This document shows positions 36,293-44,700 of a DNA stretch of 64,000 nt, in pieces (within the stretch, counting starts at the first letter, position 1; every line of letters begins with the position of its first letter). The notes under the pieces were generated by a model, which did no database searches, was not told where the DNA came from, and saw only the letters and a list, made by a program, of their open reading frames with translations. The DNA comes from JAFGVL01 sp963662245. Lineage in GTDB: Bacteria; Bacteroidota; Bacteroidia; Bacteroidales; Paludibacteraceae. The DNA lies in the NCBI GenBank assembly GCA_963662245.2, contig CAXXVQ010000009.1, positions 496,001 through 560,000 on the forward strand, given 5' to 3'. The position numbers were made by a program, and so were the translations under genes.

Positions 36293-37273
36293 TTAATTTT
36301 CTTCAGCAATAAACTCATAACTTTTAACTACATCAAAACCCAATCCGCCTTTTTCGAATGTGTATTTTACTGCATAAGGTCTTTCTCCAAAATTAACTGC
36401 TCTGAATAATCGAACTCCCAAGTAATTATTTAAGTCGTTGTCTTTAAACTCAATAAGTGTGTCGTCTTGTTTTATTAACTCAAAGTAATGTGTTTCTTCC
36501 CATCTATTATTTGAGGTGAAATAATTGATTGTTAAAAACAGACTTATTATACTTCCGGCTAATGATAGTTGTTTGAATATATTTTGATGAATTATCTTTC
36601 TTTTATGTAAAAGAAAAAAGATTGCAAAGCTTATCAAATAACTGCTTAGTAGAAGAGAAAGCCATATTGCAGTAGATAGTCCTATTGCAAAAAATATAAC
36701 AAAATTTCCTGTAAAGAGCAGAAAATATAGTATTCCAGAGATGTGTGCTAACTTAATGAATGATTTATATGCCTTTAAAGGCTGAAGCTTTCCTTTTATT
36801 ACAGTGTATTTTCTTAGGAAGAAAATAATGGTGATTCCAATAGATAATCCTATCAGTGCTCCAATTATTTCGCCACTAACATATCCTTGAAATGAGGGTA
36901 CTATTAGGCATACTAGATATATTAGGGTTACGCCACATGAGTCTCCAATATTTGTGACATTTATTAGATTTTGATACTCTTCTGAATTTATCCATTCATT
37001 GTACCTCATTTGGGCTGCTTTCTCAGCAGCTTGTCTAGTATATTCTTGTTTCTTATTATAGGTGTTTTTGCTTTTGTTATTAGCTGGTTTTGATACATTC
37101 TTTTTGTTAATTAATGTATCAAAAGCTTCATATAATAGTAGAAATTCCTCGTGGGCATTTGGTGAAGGGTTTATATCAGGATGCAGTTGCTTTGCTTTCA
37201 ACTTAAATGCCTTTCTGATTTCAATTTCAGTGGCATCTTGTTTTACACCTAATATTTGATAGTAGTTCCTAAT
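36293..37273 (-). CDS. Membrane J-domain protein, apparently starting at ATT
   Basis: The frame contains a complete J domain only if read from ATT at 37273: MRNYYQILGV, helix II, H31-P32-D33 and the helix III/IV segment EEFLLLYEAFDTLI. This gives 326 residues. The first conventional start in frame is TTG at 37201, which would remove helix I and most of helix II, leaving a non-functional J domain. The remainder has a charged linker (KPANNKSKNTYNKKQEYTRQAAEKAAQ) and about five hydrophobic helices between about residues 125 and 260, so it is a membrane-anchored J-protein that would recruit DnaK to the membrane. The in-frame upstream stop is the coaD stop codon itself, 12 bases earlier. It is the last gene of the leftward WG-WG-coaD operon. 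Its client is unknown. Confidence 0.75.
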   Translation of the reverse strand: MRNYYQILGVKQDATEIEIRKAFKLKAKQLHPDINPSPNAHEEFLLLYEAFDTLINKKNVSKPANNKSKNTYNKKQEYTRQAAEKAAQMRYNEWINSEEYQNLINVTNIGDSCGVTLIYLVCLIVPSFQGYVSGEIIGALIGLSIGITIIFFLRKYTVIKGKLQPLKAYKSFIKLAHISGILYFLLFTGNFVIFFAIGLSTAIWLSLLLSSYLISFAIFFLLHKRKIIHQNIFKQLSLAGSIISLFLTINYFTSNNRWEETHYFELIKQDDTLIEFKDNDLNNYLGVRLFRAVNFGERPYAVKYTFEKGGLGFDVVKSYEFIAEEN

Positions 37274-37285
37274 GGTAAGTAGAGT

Positions 37286-37738
37286 TTAGATGTTTACATT
37301 AGGAGGTAAAAACATACTGATGTCTTTGTTATATGTTAGTAGGTCGCGGACAACTGTTGATGAAACAAATGAATACTGTGTATCGGTAAATAACATAACG
37401 GTTTCAATTCCAGTTAGTTTTTTGTTTGCATCTGCTACAGTTCTTTCGTACTCAAAATCACTTACGCTTCTAAGTCCTCTTAGTATGTATTGTGCTTGGT
37501 GTTCCTGAGCAAGATCTACAGTTAGGCAATTATAAGCATATACTTTTACTTTTTCATTTCCAGAAAAAGATTGTTTGATAATGTCAATGCGTTTATCAAT
37601 ATCAAAAAGAGGTTTCTTTGTTTGATTAACTCCAACAGCAATGATGATTTCATCAAATAGAGATAGTGCTCTTTTTACAATAGAATAATGTCCTATCGTA
37701 AATGGATCAAATGAACCTGGAAATATTGCTTTTTTCAT
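37286..37738 (-). CDS. coaD: Phosphopantetheine adenylyltransferase
   Basis: The 150-residue enzyme catalyses the fourth step of coenzyme A synthesis: 4'-phosphopantetheine plus ATP gives dephospho-CoA. The nucleotidyltransferase motif T14-I-G-H17 lies in FPGSFDPFTIGHYSIVKRA, followed by LRGLRSVSDFEYE (substrate-binding R-G-L-R) and FVSSTVVRDLL (the ISS-T-x-x-R ATP motif). The length is normal. It lies 17 bases after the smaller WG-repeat gene and 12 bases before the ATT start of the J-protein, in the same frame as the latter. Confidence 0.97.
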   Translation of the reverse strand: MKKAIFPGSFDPFTIGHYSIVKRALSLFDEIIIAVGVNQTKKPLFDIDKRIDIIKQSFSGNEKVKVYAYNCLTVDLAQEHQAQYILRGLRSVSDFEYERTVADANKKLTGIETVMLFTDTQYSFVSSTVVRDLLTYNKDISMFLPPNVNI

Positions 37739-37755
37739 TTATGAATGGCTTGAAG

Positions 37756-38328
37756 TTAGTATTTTGGAACAACCCTCTCTTCTTGGTAATTTATGGTGAA
37801 ATCTTCGTCATCAGTGCTTACTGCTGCCATGCCTCCAATAAAATCTGACACTTCGTTGTATTTGCATTTAATGACTAGGTTACCTTTTTTATCAATAAAT
37901 CCCCATTTCTTATTTAGCTTTACAGCTGCATATCCTTCTCTGAAATCTCTTGCTTCATCATATTTTGTTGAGCAAAATTTAATTCCCTTCTCGTCTACAA
38001 ATCCATACTTTTTATTAAATACAACCCTCACTGCATTTTCTTTATATGAGAAAATTTTGTCGTATTTTGGAGAGATTAATGGATTTCCATCAATTTTAAT
38101 GATTCCAATCTTTTTGTTTCTTAGTACTCTTGCTGTGTCATTTTTAAATGGAAATGCTACATCAAACTTCGCAGAAGTAATTCTGCTACCACTGATAGAG
38201 TCTTTATATCCATAAAAATCGCCTTTTTTGTATATAATAGGTGCAATCTTGTTATTTGCAGATAAACTGAAAAATATGGAGCTGAGAGTGAAAATTGAGA
38301 TGAGAGTGATTGGAGCCTTTGTATTCAT
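37756..38328 (-). CDS. Secreted WG-repeat protein (190 aa)
   Basis: The protein begins with a signal peptide (ITLISIFTLSSIFFSLSA) and then has about four WG repeats of roughly 35 residues, with cores such as KKYGFVDEKGIKFCSTKYDEARDFREGYAAV and KKWGFIDKKGNLVIKCKYNEVSDFIGGMAAV. The WG (KWG) repeat is a beta-rich module thought to form a propeller or solenoid and to mediate binding; no enzymatic residues are known. It lies 9 bases downstream of a larger WG-repeat lipoprotein, so the two are co-transcribed and probably work in the envelope together. Function unknown. Confidence 0.85.
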   Translation of the reverse strand: MNTKAPITLISIFTLSSIFFSLSANNKIAPIIYKKGDFYGYKDSISGSRITSAKFDVAFPFKNDTARVLRNKKIGIIKIDGNPLISPKYDKIFSYKENAVRVVFNKKYGFVDEKGIKFCSTKYDEARDFREGYAAVKLNKKWGFIDKKGNLVIKCKYNEVSDFIGGMAAVSTDDEDFTINYQEERVVPKY

Positions 38329-38337
38329 GAAGAGAGT

Positions 38338-39321
38338 TTATTTTATCCTAATTCCTTCTTTGTTAATGTAAAATGTGTGTTCTCCAAGACCAACTAAAGC
38401 TATACCGTTTTCAAAATCAGTGACAAGGTCATATACAAGTGGGATAATTTCTTTTCCTGTTTTGTCAACATAACCCCACTTCCCATTGTAGCTCACTCCG
38501 GCAAGGTCTTCATTGAAATCAAAAGCATCATCGTATTTTGGTGAAATAACCTCTACTCCTTTATCATTGATAAATCCATAGCGGTAGTTTATTTCAACTC
38601 TTGACATTTGGTCTTTGAAGTTTCTTACTTCATCGTATTTACAAGGAGTAATTTCTTCTCCTTTGTTGTTGATATATCCGTAAGCAAAATTACTTACAAC
38701 TTTTGCAATGCCATTATGAAATGCCCAAACTTCATCAAATTTAGGTTTAATTAACAGCTTGCCTTTGGTGTCAATAAAACCAATTTTTTTGCCTTGTCTT
38801 ACCATTGCTATGCTGTCTGAGAAATCCCAAGCATTGTCATAGATGTAATCAATTACTTTTTCTCCTTTAGAGTTAATGTATCCCCATTTGTCATTAATTT
38901 GAACTGCTGCAAGACCATCTGATAATGGTGCAGCGTTATCATATTGAGGTCTGATGACAAATTGCCCTTTTGTGTTTAAATATCCCCATCGTCCGCCATA
39001 ATTGACGGCTGCAAGGCCATTTTTAAAGTCTAATGCCTCGTCAAATATTAAGTTTATTTTTTCTTTTCCTTTATCATTTACAAAACCCCATCTGTTTCCT
39101 TTTGAAACTACAGCCATGCCTTCTCTCAACTTAGCCGCATAGTCGTACTTTGGTTTAATGTATATTTTCCCCGTGTTGCTGTCTTTATATCCATATAGTT
39201 GTGTTGCATCAGTTGAAAATGGAACAAGATTGATTTTTTTAGCTCCATGGTTAGTTGACGCACATGAAAATAATAGACTTAAAGTAATCCCAATGGTTAA
39301 TATGTAAGTAATAGTTTTCAT
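38338..39321 (-). CDS. WG-repeat lipoprotein (327 aa)
   Basis: The start chosen is ATG 39321 rather than TTG 39330, because it gives a clean lipoprotein signal: MKTITYILTIGITLSLLFSC, with the lipobox cysteine at residue 20. The mature protein is made almost entirely of about seven WG repeats (RWGFVNDKGKEKI, RWGYLNTKGQFVI, KWGYINSKGEKVI, KIGFIDTKGKLLI, AYGYINNKGEEIT, RYGFINDKGVEVI, KWGYVDKTGKEII), each followed by a YD.A.DF..GLA.V segment. It is the first gene of the leftward operon WG-WG-coaD-J-protein. Envelope anchoring is predicted; partner and role are unknown. Confidence 0.88.
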   Translation of the reverse strand: MKTITYILTIGITLSLLFSCASTNHGAKKINLVPFSTDATQLYGYKDSNTGKIYIKPKYDYAAKLREGMAVVSKGNRWGFVNDKGKEKINLIFDEALDFKNGLAAVNYGGRWGYLNTKGQFVIRPQYDNAAPLSDGLAAVQINDKWGYINSKGEKVIDYIYDNAWDFSDSIAMVRQGKKIGFIDTKGKLLIKPKFDEVWAFHNGIAKVVSNFAYGYINNKGEEITPCKYDEVRNFKDQMSRVEINYRYGFINDKGVEVISPKYDDAFDFNEDLAGVSYNGKWGYVDKTGKEIIPLVYDLVTDFENGIALVGLGEHTFYINKEGIRIK

Positions 39322-39501
39322 TGTGTTCAATATTGTATTGATGAAATATTATGCAAAATATAAAATATTCAACTCCTTAGCAAGGAATTCTTTTCTTTTG
39401 TTAAATTTATTTGAGCATTTCTATTGAATGTATAGGTGTTTGTTTTTTTAACATCACTAACTGCCAGATAGTTAAATTGATAAAATGATGGTCAATTCTG
39501 C

Positions 39502-39531
39502 TTGTTTTGTTAAATTCTTTAAGTATATTTG
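39502..39531 (+). promoter_or_regulatory. Promoter P1 upstream of adhesin locus 2
   Basis: TTG (39502-39504), a 19-base spacer, and TATATTTG (39524-39531) make a full Bacteroidota promoter match. It would give a leader of about 160 bases that begins just before the inverted repeat at 39543. Confidence 0.6.
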
Positions 39532-39542
39532 CTTTTCTAACC

Positions 39543-39563
39543 TAAAATATTTGCAATATTTTA
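39543..39563. repeat. Perfect 9-bp inverted repeat just downstream of promoter P1
   Basis: TAAAATATT, spacer TGC, AATATTTTA. It falls about 12 bases after the P1 -7 box, where an operator or the start of a leader hairpin would lie. Being wholly AT apart from the spacer, it would be weak as RNA, which favours a DNA-binding site. Confidence 0.5.
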
Positions 39564-39639
39564 ACAAAGAATTCGTTATTAAGGTAGATCTGTTTGTTTT
39601 TCTTAATGGATTTTAAGAGTAAAAGCAAACAAGTCTTTA

Positions 39640-39647
39640 TATATTTG
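39640..39647 (+). promoter_or_regulatory. -7 box of a second promoter (P2) for adhesin locus 2
   Basis: TATATTTG followed by TGCCG matches TAnnTTTG and ends 51 bases before ATG 39699. No TTG was seen at the -33 position. Confidence 0.5.
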
Positions 39648-39698
39648 TGCCGTTTCTGTTGTCAGTTTTGATAAAAGATATAATCTAAATCTATAAAT

Positions 39699-41690
39699 AT
39701 GAGAAATTTTAAAACTTATTCTTTTTCAAGGAATATTAAGTTTTCCTTGTTAGTCTTTTTGAGCCTGTTTACATTTAGTGTAAGTGCTCAAAAAGATGTC
39801 TTGTTGTATTCTACTGATTTTACGGATTGGGGTGCAATGAATAATACTGCTGCAGGTTCTGATGCAACATTTAATGTAACTTTAGGTGGGGAGGGTTTTA
39901 TTATTGGTAGTAGGCCAACTGTAGATCCGACAGGTACTGTCTGCGGTGTTAAAGGGTTTATTCGTAATAATTCAGATAGTGATGTTAAATTAACTTTTAA
40001 ACCATTAGACTTTATATCTGGGGGGGTAGTTGAGCTTTTGATTTGTCCAACGACAACAAGTAATACACGCCAAGTTATTGTGTCTCCCGCAGATGCTGTT
40101 ATGGTAGAAAGTCCTGTTCCTGTTCCCGCAAGCTCAAGATATGATAGAGTTCTTGTAGGGACTTCTTCAACTAGTTTAGCAGGTGCTAGTACTACTGTTT
40201 TAGATCCAGCAAAAGTTGATACATATCTTTCAGGTAATTATTTTGCAATTGGAGGAGACCCATCACAAGGGCCTTTCACTGTTTCATATAGATTGCCTGC
40301 AACTTTTACTGGGACTCAAACTATAACTATTGGGAAGTCTGATTGGCATAAAGATATTGCTATTGCTGGGCTTAAGGTTTATACTTCTGTCGGAACTACT
40401 CCATATGTAGCTTCAACAAACTATCCAAAATCACCTGCTAGTGGTTTAGTTATGACTGGAGCCGTTGGTGGTGCTGCAAATTCTGGTGTAGTTTCAAATT
40501 CTCCAGTTTTAGCTCAATTGTGGAATAGTAATAATGATGTTGTTGTGTCTATTGAAGGCACAGATGCTTCAAAATTTAGTCTTGTTGGTGCAGCTACGGA
40601 CGGGACACTTACAATACCTAATGCACAAATTAAGAATTTAGAGAAACAGATTGATGTTAATTTTACACCGTCTGTTAAGGCTGGTGTTTCGAGTGCTGTT
40701 ATGAAAATTATGTCTTCTGGGGTTGCTAATCCTTATTATGTAACCCTTACTGGTATAACAGGGGGGGGGGCGCCTCAGATTGTTGCAGACACAGCCAGTT
40801 TGCCATTTTGGACTATTCCAATTACGAAAGCCTCGCAGACGCTTAATGTTACAGGGTTGAATCTTACTGGAGACCTTCAATTAAGTATTACTGGTGCAGG
40901 AGCTTCTCGATTTTCATTGTCTCAGTCGACTATTTCTTCTAGCTTGGCGCAATCAGGTGTTTCTGTAGATATCTCATTTTTAGGAGATATTGTTTTCGGT
41001 GAATTAGATGCTGTGCTTGTAATAACATCTGCGGGGGCTCAAATGGTAACAGTTCCATTGAAGGGGTATACTCAAGAGACGAAGCCGGTAATTTATAAGT
41101 TAGATTTTGCTGTAGATGCACCAGGTCAGGCATATGTAAATACATCACCAGGGGGGACATACTTTAAGCAAGGAACACTAGTTAGTGTGAAAGTTACTCC
41201 GGAAACAGGATATAAAATAGACTCATGGAGTGATGCAGTAGGTACAACAAGTGTAAAGAGATCATTCTATGTGAGTGATTTGGTAAATACAGATAATGGT
41301 GTTCCAATTACCATTAAAATGGTGCTAGGTGTACAGGATACAACGACATATGTCGTTGGTGAGTTAGGTTTAGTGGGATATGTGCCTACATATACAGGTG
41401 TTGATGGTGAGTTGGTGTTAACTTGGTCTTCTGTGCCTAATGATAATACAACAACAGACTATGTTGTTACTGTTTATGATATGTCTGGAAATGAAGTTGG
41501 TGCATCACAAACGGTAACAAATGCTACATCGCTTACAGTTAGTTCGTTAGCTCCAGGTGCATATTACAAGTACCGCGTAACCACAACTGCTGTTGTAAAT
41601 TCTGTAACAGAAACTTATGATACTGGAAAAGTAGGTCCCTTTATAACAACTGGAACTCCTACCGATGGCTTTAAATGTGGTAAAGAATAA
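39699..41690 (+). CDS. Secreted beta-sandwich/InlB-repeat/FN3 protein with C-terminal CGKE (663 aa)
   Basis: A signal peptide (LLVFLSLFTFSVSAQ, about residues 17-31) is followed by an N-terminal beta-rich domain with no clear family. Two Hydin/SPD-2-like beta-sandwich modules follow (about 230-350 and 355-460; QTLNVTGLNLTGDLQLSITG), then an InlB-type repeat (about 470-545: GTLVSVKVTPETGYKIDSWSD) and an FN3-like domain (about 550-655). It ends FKCGKE. No T9SS type A or B sorting domain is visible, so how it is retained is unclear. The protein truncated at the window start has the same two final domains and the ending FTCGQE. It is 18 bases in front of the first type B adhesin of locus 2. The coding sequence contains G-runs of 7 (40020), 10 (40761) and 6 (41151), unusual in such AT-rich DNA. 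Confidence 0.85.
   Translation: MRNFKTYSFSRNIKFSLLVFLSLFTFSVSAQKDVLLYSTDFTDWGAMNNTAAGSDATFNVTLGGEGFIIGSRPTVDPTGTVCGVKGFIRNNSDSDVKLTFKPLDFISGGVVELLICPTTTSNTRQVIVSPADAVMVESPVPVPASSRYDRVLVGTSSTSLAGASTTVLDPAKVDTYLSGNYFAIGGDPSQGPFTVSYRLPATFTGTQTITIGKSDWHKDIAIAGLKVYTSVGTTPYVASTNYPKSPASGLVMTGAVGGAANSGVVSNSPVLAQLWNSNNDVVVSIEGTDASKFSLVGAATDGTLTIPNAQIKNLEKQIDVNFTPSVKAGVSSAVMKIMSSGVANPYYVTLTGITGGGAPQIVADTASLPFWTIPITKASQTLNVTGLNLTGDLQLSITGAGASRFSLSQSTISSSLAQSGVSVDISFLGDIVFGELDAVLVITSAGAQMVTVPLKGYTQETKPVIYKLDFAVDAPGQAYVNTSPGGTYFKQGTLVSVKVTPETGYKIDSWSDAVGTTSVKRSFYVSDLVNTDNGVPITIKMVLGVQDTTTYVVGELGLVGYVPTYTGVDGELVLTWSSVPNDNTTTDYVVTVYDMSGNEVGASQTVTNATSLTVSSLAPGAYYKYRVTTTAVVNSVTETYDTGKVGPFITTGTPTDGFKCGKE
40761..40770 (+). 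repeat. G10 homopolymer inside the 663-aa surface protein gene
   Basis: Ten consecutive G encode part of TGGGA near residue 355. As read here the frame is intact. Loss or gain of one G would truncate the protein between the two beta-sandwich modules, so this is a possible slipped-strand phase-variation site. Confidence 0.8.
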
Positions 41691-41708
41691 AAATTAATAT
41701 AATAAGAT

Positions 41709-44700
41709 ATGAGAAAGTTTGATAATAATATAATACTTAAAACTAGATTCATTATTGCTTTGTGTTTAGTTTTTATTACTGCTCCATTAATGTCATCAGG
41801 AGTACTTCAAAATGGTGCAGATGGAAAGTGGAATATGTGTGCTTTTGGTGCTTATGATGTAAAAATGATATCTGCACCTGTATTGCATCCTGTTTGGATA
41901 AAGTCGGCAGAAGGGGCGCCATATGTGGTTGATACAATTATTACAGATTCACTTATGTTGTGTGCTGGTGATAAATTGTCTCAAAATAATAGATATGGAG
42001 ATAATACTAATTGCAATGGGATAACAACAGCAAGTGAGGTTTCTAATAAGCAGCCATGGCTAGATGCCATAGCAACTCGACCTGCTGGAACTCAGGGAAC
42101 CGCATTGGTATATGCAGATTGTGATGATGATATGAGTACTTTCCAGTCTTCGGCAGCTTATTTGGACTTTGGTTCGTATAATGGATGTACTAAAATTTAT
42201 AAGGCATATTTATATTGGTCTGGTGTGGATGGTAATGGAGGAACTACATCTTATGCTCCGTATAACGGAATGCCTACCATGAAATCTCATAATGGAGGAG
42301 CTACCGGAACAACTGCTGGTGGTGTTAATCAAAAAGTGTTGTTTAAAGCTCCCGGTATGACTAGTTACTCTGAGGTTTCGGCAAGTCAAGGTTATGATGT
42401 TAGATTAGTTAGTGCTGACCACCGTTATGCATATAAAGCAGATGTTACAGATTTGGTAAAGGGAAAAGGTAACGGTCTATATTGGGTAGCAAATGTTCGT
42501 TCTGCTTCTGCTCTTGGAACCTCAGGTGGTGCAAGTGGTGCATGGACATTACTTGTAATCTTTCAGCCACCAAATTGCCCATATCGTACTATTAAAATAT
42601 GGGATACTGATGGCGGAAATTATGGGGTGCAAATACCTTATGGAGAAGGTGAGCCTATACAGTTTACTTTTGATAATGGAGAGGTTCCTGCAACTGGAAA
42701 TTCAATTTCATATGTTGGGTTTATAGCTTTAGATGCTGAGGATGATGCTGCAGGTTTAACTCAAGATTACCCGGATCCGATTCAACAAAAAGCAAAAGCA
42801 TTAGAAGGAGCATTGAAGTTTGATGGAGGAACAGGTGTGCTTACTGTTCAACCTTTTGTTGATGGAAGTCAGCCAACAAGTCATGCTTGCTCAGATGCAG
42901 GAGTTTGTTTGGATGAAGCATATTGGGGGATTTGTTCATCTCAAACTACAACTTGGGATGACGAAAAACAAACGAATGGAAATCAAATCACTCGTTTGCC
43001 TGACAACCGAATCTTGTGTGGATATGATGCACACCATTTAAGATTACCATATGGTGCTATTGCGCCAGGAGCATCACAAGCAACATTGACCTTACCTCAA
43101 GATATTAGTTCTGGTACACTTTCTAGTCCAATGGCTTATGTTGCAATTCAGACTTTGCAATCAAATTTGGTGTTAACAAAATCAGCACAATCATTAACAA
43201 CTGCTCCGGATAATATATTAACATATCAATTATCTACTAAGAATATTGGTTCTTTGGTTTCAAAACTTGGAGCATATATATTGGATACATTAGATAAAAC
43301 AATAGATTTTGTTCCTTCATCCGTTCAGATTCTTGATAAAAATGGAGCAGCTTTGTCTTCAGTATTAAATGTAGATTATACTATTCAAAATCAAGGTGCT
43401 GATGTAAATGAAGTACTAAGATTTAATTTGCCTCAGATTCAAGCTGGTGATGGAATAAATGCCAATGATTCTGTAACTATTAAATTCCAAGTAAAGGTTA
43501 AAGGTAAAGATAGAATGGATATTTGGGGGTATGGATTTAATAGACAGGTTAAAAATAGAGCATCTTTAACTTATACAGCAGATAATGGTGATCAGATTGT
43601 TGCTGGAAGTAACTCTGGCGCTAGCTGTGATGGTGCAAGTGCATATTATTTAACTCCTATTGTTGATGCAGAGATTGATTCAATTTATAAAGCAACTCAT
43701 ATATTATCAGATACTATTACTGAAGAGCTTTTAGCTGCAACTCAAGCTGGTCAAAAAATGTATATTGAAGCAACATTTAGAGCCGAAATTGCAGCACAAC
43801 TGTCGCTTCTTGGTTTAGATCCAGCTGAGGCAAGTATGTATACAATATATAATCACGATACCTATGCTAAAGTTTCAAGTACAGATTATTTTACTGATGA
43901 TAACTTTATTCAAAAATATTATGCAATAGCTGATTATGGGAATGGTTTAGACGAAACATTCTATATAACCTATTTCTTAGCAAGCATTCCATCTTTTGAA
44001 CTTATTGGAGCTGTAGCACCTTCATGTTCAAGTTCGAGTGATGGTGTAGTTACAATTGAGGTTAAGAATGGGAGTTCATCATCGTATAGTTTGCTTTTGA
44101 GAAATTCTGCTGCTGATACTGCATACTATGCTTGGGCAACCGGTGATCCTGCACTATTTAGAGTAGAGGGATTAAAACAAGGTACATACTCTGTTGTGGC
44201 AGGAGATGTTGGTTCAATGCCTGCTACCGGGACTGTTGTAGTGCCTAATGCAAGCCCAATGTCTGTGTCTTTAAGTCCAAAAAATCCTACTATTTGTGAA
44301 GGAAATGGAACAACTTTGACTGCTTCTGGAGCTTTAGGAACAGCCTTTGTGTGGGTAAAAGCAGAATGGAATGAAGTTCTTTCAACTTGGGGGGCATATG
44401 ATACAATTACGAATAACTCAGCAACACTTGTTGTGCCTAGCTTGACAAAAACAACTAAATATAAAGTATTTACTTGTAATGGTTATTGTCAGGAAAAAGA
44501 TTCGACAGTGGTAACTGTAAATACAAAACCAGTGGTGGAATTACATCCAGTGGATACAACTGTGTCTATTTCGGTAACTCCAACTGTACCTCTAAAATTG
44601 ACTCAAAAAGCTGGTGAAGAGTTGAAATCATGGGTGTGGGAAATGGCAGAGTCGACTAGTTCAGCTTATAAACCTATTGGTTCGGCGTCTTATGGTATAC

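Larger units (their letters stand above)
39331..39698. other. 368-base intergenic region upstream of adhesin locus 2
   Basis: This is an AT-rich divergent region between the WG operon and adhesin locus 2. It holds two candidate rightward promoters (39502-39531 and 39640-39647) and a perfect 9-bp inverted repeat at 39543-39563. For the leftward operon only a one-mismatch -7 box was seen. No ORF or RNA gene is supported. Confidence 0.6.

Noticed and set aside
37199..37201. TTG at 37201 as the real start of the J-domain protein
   Set aside because: It would delete helix I and most of helix II of an otherwise complete J domain, so it is unlikely to make a working protein.
36293..37738. CoaD-J-domain fusion protein
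   Set aside because: A TAA stop separates the two in the same frame, and CoaD has its normal length and end; kept only as an alternative in the findings.
39331..39698. tRNA, riboswitch or small RNA in the larger intergenic gaps (39331-39698, 60934-61246, 25407-25650)
   Set aside because: No cloverleaf, conserved riboswitch core or GC-rich structured stretch was seen; the gaps look like AT-rich promoter regions.
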